Positions 33,605 through 41,876 of a stretch of DNA of 64,000 nucleotides are shown here, one piece after another. This DNA is from Streptomyces sp. WM6386 (GTDB lineage: Bacteria > Actinomycetota > Actinomycetes > Streptomycetales > Streptomycetaceae), in contig NZ_JXTE01000002.1 of NCBI RefSeq assembly GCF_000972385.1, positions 1 through 64,000 on the forward strand, written 5' to 3'. The notes beneath the pieces are model-generated. The model saw nothing but the letters and a program-made list of their open reading frames with translations, made no database searches and was not told where the DNA came from. The position numbers and the translations under genes are program-made. How positions within the stretch are numbered: position 1 is the stretch's first letter; each line of letters opens with the position of its first letter.

Positions 33605-35014
33605 ATGCTCACGTACGACGTCGATATCTGGTCCATCCGCAAGCGGGCAGGACGCCCGAAGCCCTACGAACTGCGCTGGCGCGTCGGGGCACGGCCGCAC
33701 TCCAAGAGCTTCAAGCTCAAGCCGCAGGCGGACGGGCGTCGTTCCGAGCTGATGACCGCTCTCCGGGAGCGCGAGCAGTTCGACGAGGACACGGGCCTGC
33801 CGGCACGGGAGTTGGCCGTACGTACCTCGCCCACCTGGTACGACCACGCCACCGCGTACGCGCTCATGAAGTGGCCACGCGCCGCGGCCAAGCACCGGGC
33901 CGGAATCGCCGAAGCGCTCGCGGTCGTCATCCCGACGCTGGTCACTACGACTCGCGGTGCCCCAGATTCCCGGACCCTGCGGGCCGCTCTCTACCAGTGG
34001 GCATTCCGCGCGGTGCCGGGCCCGGACGGCCAACTGACCTCACGCCATACCGTGGATGAGCCGCCACAAGAGATTCGATCGGCCCTGTCCTGGCTCTCTG
34101 AGCACTCCATGAAGGTCGCGGTTCTGGAAGACCCCGCCCTCTTGCGTCCGGCTCTCGAAGCGCTGTCACGCCGCATGGACGGGAAGAAGGCTGCGGAGAA
34201 CACCGCCCGGCGAAAGCGCATGGTCCTGAGCAACTTCCTCCGGTACACGGTGGAGGAGAAGGGACTCTTGTCCGCCAACCCCCTCTTGCGCGTCGACTGG
34301 ACTCCACCGGAGACGGACGACGAGATCGATTTTCGGTACGTGCCCGGCCCGGCTCTGGCCCGTTCGTTCATCACCGCTGTGCGGAACTCCGGAGCCCGCG
34401 GGCAACATCTCGAAGCGTTCTTCGGGTGCCTGTACTACGCCGCGATGCGCCCCGCCGAAATCGCCTCGCTAAAGGCCTCAGACTGCACCCTGCCCCCGGA
34501 CACCGAGGAAACAGCGGAGCAGTGGGGGGAGCTACTGCTTGGAGAGAGCCGCCCGGAGGTCGGGGGAGGCTGGACGGATGACGGCGCGTCCTATGAGGCT
34601 CGCAGTCTCAAGCGCCGGGCCCGTGGGGCGACGCGGTCCGTTCCGATTCCGCCGATCCTCGTGCGAATGCTGCGGGACCACATCGCGGCCTATGGGACGG
34701 CCCCGGACGGCCGTCTCTTCCGCGCGGCGCAGGGCGGTCGGGTCCGGTCGACCGAGTACTGCGATCTGTGGGACGCGGCACGCGCTGCGGTGCTGTCGAA
34801 GGAGGACGCGGCAACGCCCCTCGCTCAAGTGCCGTACTCGCTCCGCCACGCAGGGGTGTCACTGTGGATCAAATCTGGAGTGGACCCCGTGGAAGTCGCG
34901 CGGCGAGCCGGCCACAGTATCGCTGTGCTGTTCCGCTTCTACGCCAAGATCCTCCGGGGCGAGCAATCCCGCTCCAATCAGCTCATCGCGCAGGAGCTGA
35001 ACAGGGGCGGGTAG
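33605..35014 (+). CDS. int: tyrosine site-specific integrase
   Basis: The 469-residue protein has an N-terminal arm-binding part (DVDIWSIRKRAGRPKPYELRW), a core-binding SAM-like domain (about residues 150-225) and the catalytic domain. Visible catalytic residues are Arg in YYAAMRPAEIASL, the Arg of PYSLRHAG (the usual first His is Tyr), His in RRAGHS and the nucleophile Tyr in FRFYAKIL. The gene ends 140 bases from attR, the usual arrangement for elements that use tRNA genes. It should catalyse recombination between attP and the tRNA-Ser attB. The Tyr in place of the first His is a common, tolerated variation. Confidence 0.93.
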   Translation: MLTYDVDIWSIRKRAGRPKPYELRWRVGARPHSKSFKLKPQADGRRSELMTALREREQFDEDTGLPARELAVRTSPTWYDHATAYALMKWPRAAAKHRAGIAEALAVVIPTLVTTTRGAPDSRTLRAALYQWAFRAVPGPDGQLTSRHTVDEPPQEIRSALSWLSEHSMKVAVLEDPALLRPALEALSRRMDGKKAAENTARRKRMVLSNFLRYTVEEKGLLSANPLLRVDWTPPETDDEIDFRYVPGPALARSFITAVRNSGARGQHLEAFFGCLYYAAMRPAEIASLKASDCTLPPDTEETAEQWGELLLGESRPEVGGGWTDDGASYEARSLKRRARGATRSVPIPPILVRMLRDHIAAYGTAPDGRLFRAAQGGRVRSTEYCDLWDAARAAVLSKEDAATPLAQVPYSLRHAGVSLWIKSGVDPVEVARRAGHSIAVLFRFYAKILRGEQSRSNQLIAQELNRGG

Positions 35015-35023
35015 GCAGGGCCC

Positions 35024-35047
35024 ACGTTGGCCCACAGATGGCCCATA
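35024..35047. repeat. right arm-type integrase site (TTGGCCCACAGATGGCCCA)
   Basis: This block matches 19763-19786 at the other end of the element with very few differences. In the excised circle both would flank attP, as expected for arm-type integrase sites. Confidence 0.65.
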
Positions 35048-35100
35048 CGCACTGGTCAAACGTGGGACACGGGCGAGCCAGGGTGAGACAGGGTGAACGC

Positions 35101-35136
35101 AGAAGGGGTGCCGCTCCGGAGAGTGGCACCCCTTCT
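35101..35136 (-). terminator. element-borne terminator for tRNA-Ser(TGA)
   Basis: AGAAGGGGTGCC and GGCACCCCTTCT, with an inner CTC/GAG, form a long stem just past the restored 3' end of the tRNA. It replaces the chromosomal hairpin left behind at 19581-19612. Confidence 0.75.
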
Positions 35137-35154
35137 GACCTGCATAGCTTCTGA

Positions 35155-35221
35155 CCTGCGCGGTGGGTGTGGGATTTGAACCCACGGTGACATCGCTGCC
35201 ACGACGGTTTTCAAGACCGTT
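35155..35221. repeat. attR (right copy of 67-bp att core)
   Basis: Identical to attL at 19632-19698. The similarity extends left to 35127 with one mismatch (35154). It overlaps the 3' 61 bases of the intact tRNA-Ser. Confidence 0.95.
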
Positions 35222-35247
35222 CCCTTAGGCCGCTCGGGCAACCCACC
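35161..35247 (-). tRNA. tRNA-Ser (TGA), target of the element
   Basis: The reverse strand folds as an 87-nt class II tRNA: acceptor GGTGGGT/ACCCACC with discriminator G, anticodon stem ACGGT/ACCGT with loop CTTGAAA (anticodon TGA), a long variable arm, and T-loop TTCAAAT. The 3' two thirds are supplied by the element, yet the sequence is intact. Confidence 0.95.
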
Positions 35248-35309
35248 CCGCACCACCGGTCACCGGCGGCGCGGGGACAAGAGTAACCGGTGCCCACGCG
35301 CGCGTGGGG

Positions 35310-36794
35310 TCAGCTGTCGCCCTCCCGGGAAGCCAGGGTGAGATCCACCGTGTTGGTCTTGCCGTCGCGTTCGTAGGTGATCTTGACCTTGTCGCCGGGC
35401 TGGTGGGTCCAGATCTCGCCGATGAGGGTGGGGCCCGAGTCGATGACCCGGTCGTCGAGCTTGGTGATGACGTCGCCGGGCTTGAGGCCCGCCTTGGCCG
35501 CCGGGCCGCCGGCCTCGACCGCGTCGGAGCCGCTGGCACCCTGCTCGGTGATCTTCGCGCCGCCCGTGGAGTCCTCCAGGGAGACCGAGGCGCCGATCTT
35601 GGCGTACACCGGCTTGCCGGTCTTGATCAGCTGCTGGGCCACGTACCTGGCCTGGTTGATCGGGATGGCGAAGCCGAGGCCGATCGAGCCGGACTGGCTG
35701 GTGCCGCCCAGGCCGCCGTTGCTGCTGGACTGGATCGCGGAGTTGATGCCGATCACGTTGCCCTGGGCGTCCAGGAGGGGGCCGCCCGAGTTGCCCGGGT
35801 TGATCGAGGCGTCCGTCTGCAGGGCGCTCATGTAGGACGCGTTCGAACCGCTGCCGTCGCTCGACGCGACCGGGCGGTTCTTCGCGCTGATGATGCCCGT
35901 CGTGACCGTGTTGGAGAGGCCGAAGGGGGCGCCGATGGCGATCGTCGAGTCGCCCACCGCCACCTTGTCCGAGTCGCCCAGCGTCAACGGCTTCAAGTCG
36001 CTCGGCGCGTTCTTGAGCTTGATCACCGCCACGTCGTAGCCCTGCGCGTGGCCCACGACCTCGGCGTCGTACTTCTTGCCGCTCGGGAAGGTCGCGGTCA
36101 GCTTGCCGCCATCCACCGCGTCCGCCACGACGTGGTTGTTGGTGACGATGTGGCCCTCGGTGTCGAAGACGAAGCCGGTGCCGGTGCCGCCCTCGCCGCT
36201 GCTGGACTCGGCCTGGATGGTGACCGTGCTCGGCAGCGCCGTGGCGGCCACACCCGCGACCGTGCCGGCCTCGCGCTTGACGGAGCCGCCGCTGTCGGAG
36301 GCGGAGACGGTGGTCGACGAGGTGTTGTCGTCGTTCTTGGCCAGGACGTAGCCGAGGCCGCCGCCCAGGCCGCCCGCGACCAGCGCGGCGATCAGGACCG
36401 CCGCCATCAGGCCGCCACGGCCGCGGCCGGACTTAGGCGTGGGCTGCTGGTAGGAGGCGCCCCAGCCACCGGCACCCGCACCGCCCGAGCCGCTGTCGGC
36501 GTACGTCGGGGTGGCCGGGGGCGGGGGCGGCCAGGAGCCGTCCGGTGCCTGGCCCGGGGCAGTACCGCCCTGCGGACCGCCCGCGCTCGCCGAGGCGTAC
36601 GCCGGTGCCTGGCCCGCGTGGACCAGTTCCTGCTCCGCTGCGCCGGGGGCGTGCGGGGGCGTCGTGGGGAGCGGGGTCGTCGGGGCGCCGCTCTCGGGCG
36701 CGCTCGCCTGCGGGGAGGCTGCGGGGGAATCCACCGGCACAGGAGGTGCGGACGGGGCCGGGGGTACCGCAGTGCCCTCGTTCTCGGTGCTCAC
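35310..36794 (-). CDS. HtrA/DegP-like membrane-anchored serine protease with PDZ
   Basis: The 494-residue protein has a long Pro/Ala/Gly-rich cytoplasmic N-terminus (residues 1-125), one transmembrane helix (about 130-152: LMAAVLIAALVAGGLGGGLGYVLA), an S1C protease domain and a C-terminal PDZ domain (about 400-485). The triad is visible as His in VTNNHVVADA, Asp in GYDVAVIKL and Ser in NPGNSGGPLLD. It should degrade or refold damaged proteins outside the membrane. Linker GlySerThr stretches (GSGSNASYM) surround the active site. Monocistronic. Confidence 0.93.
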   Translation of the reverse strand: MSTENEGTAVPPAPSAPPVPVDSPAASPQASAPESGAPTTPLPTTPPHAPGAAEQELVHAGQAPAYASASAGGPQGGTAPGQAPDGSWPPPPPATPTYADSGSGGAGAGGWGASYQQPTPKSGRGRGGLMAAVLIAALVAGGLGGGLGYVLAKNDDNTSSTTVSASDSGGSVKREAGTVAGVAATALPSTVTIQAESSSGEGGTGTGFVFDTEGHIVTNNHVVADAVDGGKLTATFPSGKKYDAEVVGHAQGYDVAVIKLKNAPSDLKPLTLGDSDKVAVGDSTIAIGAPFGLSNTVTTGIISAKNRPVASSDGSGSNASYMSALQTDASINPGNSGGPLLDAQGNVIGINSAIQSSSNGGLGGTSQSGSIGLGFAIPINQARYVAQQLIKTGKPVYAKIGASVSLEDSTGGAKITEQGASGSDAVEAGGPAAKAGLKPGDVITKLDDRVIDSGPTLIGEIWTHQPGDKVKITYERDGKTNTVDLTLASREGDS

Positions 36795-37053
36795 AGCTTT
36801 TCTCCTCGATCCACGGCTGTTGTCCTAAGGTCGCACTCGGTCACGCTCGTTCACGCTTGCCGACGGTCCGGCGCGATGCAGCTGTGCATGTGCTTTTGTA
36901 TGCCGTCAGCTTTTCCCACAGGCCGTCAGAGCACCATAAGCGGTGGCTGTGGGTCCGCGACTTTCCTTTATATGGGACCTGTCCGGCGAACCGGACGCAT
37001 CTCGGCGCCCTCCTCGTGCGACGCGTACCCCGGTGCGATGGCACCATGACGCG

Positions 37054-37863
37054 GTGACCCACGCACGGCAGCAAAGCATTCAGGTCGTCGCCCACCGTGG
37101 AGCCTCCGAAGAGGCCCCGGAGCACACTCTGGCCGCGTACAAGAAGGCGATCGAGGACGGTGCCGACGCCCTCGAGTGCGATGTGCGCCTGACCGCCGAC
37201 GGCCATCTCGTCTGCGTCCACGACCGACGCGTCAACCGTACGTCCAACGGGCGCGGGGCGGTCTCGGCCCTGGAGCTGGCCGACCTGGCCGCCCTGGACT
37301 TCGGCTCCTGGCGGAACCGGGACGAGGAGCCCGACTGGGAGCACCGCCCGGAGGACCGTGAGGACACCTCCGTACTGACGCTGGAGCGGCTCCTCGAGCT
37401 GGTCGCGGACTCGGGGCGGCGGGTGGAGCTGGCCATCGAGACCAAGCACCCCACCCGCTGGGCCGGGCAGGTGGAGGAGCGGCTGCTCGTCCTGCTGAAA
37501 CGGTTCGGGCTGGACTCGCCCGCCTCGGCCGCCGACTCCCCGGTGCGGATCATGAGCTTCTCGGCCCGCTCGCTGCATCGCGTGCGTGCCGCCTCGTCGG
37601 TGCTGCCCACGGTCTATCTGATGCAGTTCGTCTCGCCCCGACTGAGGGACGGTCGGCTTCCGGCGGGCGTCCGCATCGCGGGGCCCTCGATCCGGATCGT
37701 GCGCAATCACCCGGCGTACATCGAGCGGCTGAAACGAGCAGGTCACCAGGTGCACGTATGGACGGTGAACGAGCCCGAGGACGTGGATCTCTGCGTCGAG
37801 CTCGGCATCGACGCGATCATCACCAACCGACCGCGCGCGGTCCTGCGCCAGCTGGGCAGATAA
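37054..37863 (+). CDS. glycerophosphodiester phosphodiesterase
   Basis: The 269-residue protein has the GDPD TIM barrel: VVAHRGASEEAPEHTLAAYKKA (catalytic His, Arg and Glu), DALECDVRLTADGHLVCVHD (metal-binding Glu/Asp and catalytic His), and WTVNEPEDVDLCVELGIDAIITNRP near the end. It hydrolyses deacylated phospholipids to glycerol-3-phosphate and an alcohol. There is no signal peptide, so it is cytoplasmic. The GTG at 37054 (VTHARQQ) puts the first motif near the N-terminus, as in the family; longer readings add unrelated sequence. Confidence 0.9.
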   Translation: MTHARQQSIQVVAHRGASEEAPEHTLAAYKKAIEDGADALECDVRLTADGHLVCVHDRRVNRTSNGRGAVSALELADLAALDFGSWRNRDEEPDWEHRPEDREDTSVLTLERLLELVADSGRRVELAIETKHPTRWAGQVEERLLVLLKRFGLDSPASAADSPVRIMSFSARSLHRVRAASSVLPTVYLMQFVSPRLRDGRLPAGVRIAGPSIRIVRNHPAYIERLKRAGHQVHVWTVNEPEDVDLCVELGIDAIITNRPRAVLRQLGR

Positions 37864-38103
37864 CCAAATCGCCGACAACTGGTAAAGACCTGTGACGACA
37901 TCTTGACCAGGCACCCCGGACACCCGCATTCTCCCCACTCGGCCATAACGTCGAAATCCAGCCATGCGATTACAGGGTGTGCTCCGGCGCGTTCGGACCG
38001 TGTTCGATCGTTACGAATGCGTCAGCGGACCTTGATTGGCCGGTTTCCGGTACAGGCCAATGGGGCATCCACACCGTGGCGTGGGGCAAAGGAGGTCTCG
38101 GGG

Positions 38104-38655
38104 GTGGCGTTGGTGGTGGCACAGGAGGTGCCCGCGTCGTCGAGCATGGCCGTACCCCATGGCCCTGCGGGCGTGGGGAAAGCAAGACACCGGATGCGTT
38201 CTCAGCTACGCACGGGTGGCGTGTCGGAAGCGGTCATCGACGACGCCGTACTGATTCTTTCCGAACTCTTGAGCAATGCGTGCAAGCACGGCCGGCCACT
38301 GGGCGACGCCCTGGCCGGGGACGGCGATGTCCGCGCCGCCTGGCGGGTGGACACCGGGGGCAGACTCACGGTCGAGGTGACGGACGGCGGTGGGCCCACC
38401 CGCCCTGCTCCGGCCACGCCCTCGGTCACCGCACACGGCGGCCGCGGGCTGAACATCATCACCGCACTGTCCGACGACTGGGGTGTCAGGGACGACGCCC
38501 GCGGCGAGGTCACGGTGTGGGTGGTCGTCCACGACGACGTGCACGATCCGGACGCCTGCCACCGCCGCGACGACTTCACCACGCGCATCACGGCTCCCTC
38601 GGTGTCGACGATCGGCGATCTGGACTTCGCGGACGCGTTCACCGACCTGGACTAG
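38104..38655 (+). CDS. RsbW-like ATP-binding protein (GHKL)
   Basis: The 183-residue protein starts at a GTG seven bases after AAAGGAGG. It has the histidine-kinase-type ATPase fold without a DHp domain: N box LILSELLSNACKHGRPLG, G1 box VEVTDGGGP and G2 box HGGRGLNIITALSD. Such proteins in Streptomyces act as anti-sigma serine kinases or as small switch ATPases. No anti-sigma-factor antagonist or sigma gene is adjacent, so its partner is unknown. The C-terminal 45 residues (DPDACHRRDDFTTRITAP) are an acidic extension. Confidence 0.85.
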   Translation: MALVVAQEVPASSSMAVPHGPAGVGKARHRMRSQLRTGGVSEAVIDDAVLILSELLSNACKHGRPLGDALAGDGDVRAAWRVDTGGRLTVEVTDGGGPTRPAPATPSVTAHGGRGLNIITALSDDWGVRDDARGEVTVWVVVHDDVHDPDACHRRDDFTTRITAPSVSTIGDLDFADAFTDLD

Positions 38656-38707
38656 ACGCTCCGCCGGGAAGGCCGCGATGGTTCGCCCTTGACTGCGGCT
38701 CCGTCGT

Positions 38708-38735
38708 GGCCAGTCGCGCAGTTCCCCGCCCCCCT
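38708..38735 (+). repeat. interspersed 28-bp repeat, copy 1 (divergent)
   Basis: The core TCGCGCAGTTCCCCGC is shared with 45036-45063 and 60104-60131. This copy differs from the other two at three positions. It lies about 50 bases after the RsbW-like gene. Confidence 0.7.
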
Positions 38736-38841
38736 AGGGGGCGTACCGAACCGCCGGGGTTGTCCACAGGCTCCCGTCGGTCATCCCGTGAACGGCTAGG
38801 CTCCCGCCGTACTAGACCAGCCGTAACCGGGAGACCTCACG

Positions 38842-39807
38842 ATGGCCAAGAAGCGACCCCAGACGAAGGCCAAGCGCCCGCAGATCGCCGACGGGGAGGT
38901 CCCGGTCGTCGGTGCCCGCGAGCCCTGCCCCTGCGGCAGCGGCCGCCGCTACAAGGCCTGTCACGGCCGGGCCGCCGCGCACGCGGTGACCGAGCTGGTG
39001 CAGCGCCCGTTCGAGGGGCTGCCGGGCGAGGGCGACTGGGTGGCACTGCGCGAGCTGGTACCGGCCGCCACCGTCGAGCTGACGCTGAAGGGCGGCCTCC
39101 CCGAGGGCGTCCCGTCGGTCTCGCTGGCCACGGTGCTGCCGATGGCCTGGCCGGCGCTGCGCCGCGAGGACGGCTCGGTGCTGCTGGGCCTGCAGAACGA
39201 CACGGCGTCGGGCGACATCAGTCGCGACCTCGCCGACACCCTCCAGCGTGCCCTCACCGCCGACCCGGGCACCCCGGTCCAGGGCCGCCGCGCCCCCGCC
39301 GACGGCCCGCGACTGCAGGATCTGCTCGACCCCGAAGGCACGTTCGAGCCAGTCGTGCACACGGGCTTCGAGTTCTGGGTGCCGGACGCGGAGAACTCCA
39401 CCCCGGAGGTGGCCGCCTCCCTGGAGCGTGCCAACGCCGCGGCCATCCCGACCGCCAAGCTCCAGGGCGTGGACGCCGCCTACTGGTGCGAGACGCCGGA
39501 CAAGAACCACCTGCGCTGGGTCATGCCGTATCCCGAGGAGCAGCTTCTGGACGCGCTCGCGCGGCTGCACGCGGCGGGCCGGGCCGGCCTCGGCGAGGGC
39601 ACCCGGCTCGTGGGTTCCTTCCGCGCGCACGGGCTCACCGTGCCGGTCTGGGACCTGCCGAGCGGGGTCACCGCGGAGGATGTGGAGAAGCCGGCGGCCG
39701 AGTTCGCCGAGCGGCTCACCGGCGCGCTGGCCTCGGACACTCCGCTCACCGCGGACGAGCGTCGCGCGCGTGGCGGGCTGACCAACCGACAGGTCACGCT
39801 CAGCTGA
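38842..39807 (+). CDS. DUF5926 protein with N-terminal SEC-C zinc motif
   Basis: The 321-residue protein opens with a basic segment ([14 protein letters not shown]) and a SEC-C motif ([15 protein letters not shown]), the metal-binding tail motif of SecA, found here at the N-terminus. The rest (about residues 55-320) is a single globular domain of mixed strand and helix ([20 protein letters not shown] region; [16 protein letters not shown]) matching actinobacterial DUF5926, function unknown. SEC-C motifs often contact ribosome or secretion parts. It is preceded by its own promoter gap and ends at a strong hairpin. Confidence 0.82.
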   Translation: MAKKRPQTKAKRPQIADGEVPVVGAREPCPCGSGRRYKACHGRAAAHAVTELVQRPFEGLPGEGDWVALRELVPAATVELTLKGGLPEGVPSVSLATVLPMAWPALRREDGSVLLGLQNDTASGDISRDLADTLQRALTADPGTPVQGRRAPADGPRLQDLLDPEGTFEPVVHTGFEFWVPDAENSTPEVAASLERANAAAIPTAKLQGVDAAYWCETPDKNHLRWVMPYPEEQLLDALARLHAAGRAGLGEGTRLVGSFRAHGLTVPVWDLPSGVTAEDVEKPAAEFAERLTGALASDTPLTADERRARGGLTNRQVTLS

Positions 39808-39821
39808 CACACAGGTTCGAA

Positions 39822-39859
39822 CCCTGGAGCTGCTGACTGGTCGGTCAGCAGCTCCAGGG
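39822..39859 (+). terminator. strong terminator after DUF5926 gene
   Basis: CCCTGGAGCTGCTGAC and GTCAGCAGCTCCAGGG form a perfect 16-bp stem with a 6-base loop. Confidence 0.85.
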
Positions 39860-39914
39860 GGTTGCGGGGTGCCGGGATCCACTCACAACTCCCGTCGTGA
39901 GCAAGTGAGTCGGT

Positions 39915-40030
39915 GTCCGGAAAGCCGATGAAAAAGCGAGATCGAATTTGCGAACAGCCGATCTCTTGTTACCGTTCCAGTAGCCCGGTTGCTGGTGCAT
40001 CCCCCGTCGCCAGCAACCGGGTCTTTCTTT
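39915..40030 (+). ncRNA. candidate small RNA ending in an intrinsic terminator
   Basis: Between the terminator of the DUF5926 gene and the next gene lie two hairpins: GAGATCG/CGATCTC (39938-39965) and CCCGGTTGCTGG/CCAGCAACCGGG (39984-40021). The second is followed by TCTTTCTTT, one of the few real T-runs in the window. The loop of the second hairpin contains CCCCC, reminiscent of 6C-type actinobacterial sRNAs, though the first loop does not. The 5' end is a guess. No gene precedes the terminator, which argues for an independent transcript. Confidence 0.5.
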
Positions 40031-40062
40031 GCGCCGTTCCTTTTACGCAACGCTGCCGGGCG

Positions 40063-40662
40063 TCAACTGCCCGTGTACGCCCCGGAGTTGCTCCCGGAAC
40101 GCAGCAGGAGCGGCCCTTGACCGCCCCGTCCCGCGAACTCCGCGACCGCCGTGTACGCGGCCGGTTCGCCCTGGGTGCGCTCCCTGGGCGTCTCGCAGGT
40201 TCCCGGCTCGTCGCCCGCGCCCACGGCGCAGTGCATCTGCACGGTGCGGCCGCCGGGACCCATGAGGCTGAGGACGGATTCCAGCGCGCCCCCGGTGACG
40301 TTGCGGTAGTAGGTCCGCGCCCAGGTCTCCTCACCCTGCGTCAGGACACAGGTCTGTGCCTCGATGCCCTCGGGGGAGGTGAGTTCGGGTCCGCAGCGGG
40401 CGGCGGTGGCCAGGCCCAGGCCGAGCAGCCACGGCGAGCTGGTGGGGGTGGCGACCTTGTGGTCCTCATGCGCCCCATCAGGTGCGGCGCTTTCTTCGCG
40501 TACGGCCGCCTCATCACGTACGGCGGCCTCATCGCGTACAGCCGCCTCGTCGCGTACGGCGGCGCGACGCTCCTCACCCACCTGTCCCGCGGACGCCACG
40601 GCCAGCGGCAGCGCGACCGCGCACACCACGACGCCCGTCAGGGCAAGCAGACGAAGGTTCAT
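40063..40662 (-). CDS. secreted protein with RDEAAV tandem repeats
   Basis: The 199-residue product starts at the ATG at 40662 with a signal peptide (LLALTGVVVCAVALPLAVASAG). Right after cleavage come four to five copies of V-R-D-E-A-A (18-bp DNA units near 40490-40565), which make a charged helix. The rest has Cys in ATAARCGPEL, EAQTCVL, VQMHCAV and GTCETP, likely two disulfides, in a beta-rich domain. Function unknown. The ribosome binding site is weak. The repeat number could vary between strains. Confidence 0.7.
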   Translation of the reverse strand: MNLRLLALTGVVVCAVALPLAVASAGQVGEERRAAVRDEAAVRDEAAVRDEAAVREESAAPDGAHEDHKVATPTSSPWLLGLGLATAARCGPELTSPEGIEAQTCVLTQGEETWARTYYRNVTGGALESVLSLMGPGGRTVQMHCAVGAGDEPGTCETPRERTQGEPAAYTAVAEFAGRGGQGPLLLRSGSNSGAYTGS

Positions 40663-40718
40663 GAAAGGGACGATAACGAGCGCGCGCGGGCGGCTGGTTC
40701 CGCGCGCGCCCGACACCC

Positions 40719-41384
40719 TTACAACTCGGGCGCGCTCACACCCGTACGAGTGAGGGCGTCCACCACCGCGTCCACCACGGCCTCGACATCGGGCACCCAC
40801 GGGGAGGCCGAGCCGGGCAGCGGAGCACGCTCCCAGTGGATGGCGCCCCGGCCCGTCTCGGACGGGGGCAGCGCGACATAGCCGCCCTCGCCGTGGAAGC
40901 GCAGGGAGCCGGGGACGAAGTCCTTGGCGTACAGGAGTTCGCCCAACTGCTCCATGGAGTACGGCTTGACGAGAATCGCCCATCGGGTGGGCGAGGCGAC
41001 CACCGGTCCCAGGCGCATGCCCTGGTGGTCGAGGGCGGCCAGCGCACGGGAGCCCGCGAGGGCCGGCAGGGACACCGCACAGGGTGCCGTGCCGCCGGTG
41101 GCGAGGACGATCGGCGCCGCGGGCCGGTTGGTCCACCACCAGCGCACCATGCGCTCGTCGGTGGTGGCCGCGAGGAGCCCGGGGTCGAAGGGGTGCGCGC
41201 CGGGGACCGTGCACTCGGGGTCGGGGCAGCTGCAGCGGGCCCGACCCTGCGGGTCCGGTGCCGCGCCCGGGAGTACGGGCCACTGCCATTCCGTCGCGAA
41301 GGTCAGGGCCGCGCTGATCAACTCAGGCCCCCCGTCGTTCCGCTTGGACAGGAGCCTGCGTGCCTTTCCGAGGATCTCGCGCAT
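40719..41384 (-). CDS. degenerate prim-pol-like protein
   Basis: The 221-residue protein aligns by eye with the prim-pol N-terminus (AALTFATEWQWPVLPGAAP, a Cys/His cluster RCSCPDPECTVPGAHP, then ERMVRWWWTNRPAAPIVLATGG). The catalytic hhhDhD strand is replaced by CAVSLPALAGS and the second motif by SPTRWAILVKPY. It keeps the fold but lacks metal ligands, so it should not make primers. It may have become a regulatory or structural protein. It is monocistronic and chromosomal, 5.5 kb to the right of the integrated element. Confidence 0.75.
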   Translation of the reverse strand: MREILGKARRLLSKRNDGGPELISAALTFATEWQWPVLPGAAPDPQGRARCSCPDPECTVPGAHPFDPGLLAATTDERMVRWWWTNRPAAPIVLATGGTAPCAVSLPALAGSRALAALDHQGMRLGPVVASPTRWAILVKPYSMEQLGELLYAKDFVPGSLRFHGEGGYVALPPSETGRGAIHWERAPLPGSASPWVPDVEAVVDAVVDALTRTGVSAPEL

Positions 41385-41876
41385 GAGCGCTCGTTCCTTT
41401 CCGTTGCACCGCTGGCAACACCGTGGGCCACATCACACCATGTGTCGATCACTGCACTGTGCGTACCTGTTGGCGCATCACACCCCTGTCCGAGACAAGG
41501 GGAACCCCTATGGGTCGAGCGTTGGCTGCGTCCGCGGCAGCCTGACCCACACTGCGTCTATCAAAAGCATGGGCGTGGCGTGGGGGTGGCGAAGTCTGGC
41601 GTTTTGCCGTCCCGCGTGTTTCTCCTCGCCTCCGCCACGGAGGATGGGGCACGGTCGTCGGTGGTTAAGACGCCCGGGCCCGTCACCAGGTTCCGGGTGG
41701 ATGTCAACCACCCCTGGCCTTCTCCGAGTACGTACCCATCACGACCGCTGTGACGCTCAGTGGAGCAAGGCCAGTCGACCGCAATACCCTGTTACCCGAG
41801 TCAGTTTTAAGCCAACTTTGCTTTTAGGCAAGAGATACACCGGTGACCCATGGACACCAGGAATCCCGGCAGGACA
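41385..41876. other. intergenic region, promoters only
   Basis: This gap of about 490 bases lies between the divergent degenerate prim-pol gene and the phosphatase gene. The last 100 bases are more A/T-rich and must hold the phosphatase promoter. No repeat, RNA or gene is convincing. Confidence 0.4.

Larger units (their letters stand above)
19632..35221. mobile_element. AICE integrated in tRNA-Ser(TGA)
   Basis: The element is bounded by identical 67-base copies of the 3' part of tRNA-Ser(TGA) (19632-19698 and 35155-35221). Including the flank, the match is 95 bases with one difference. It encodes tyrosine integrase, excisionase, a prim-pol plus DUF3631 replication pair, TraB translocase with Spd-like proteins, a GntR regulator, a methyltransferase and a two-gene cargo. 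This is the standard gene set of actinomycete integrative and conjugative elements that transfer double-stranded DNA through a TraB hexamer. No gene looks broken, so it may still be able to excise. Confidence 0.93.
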
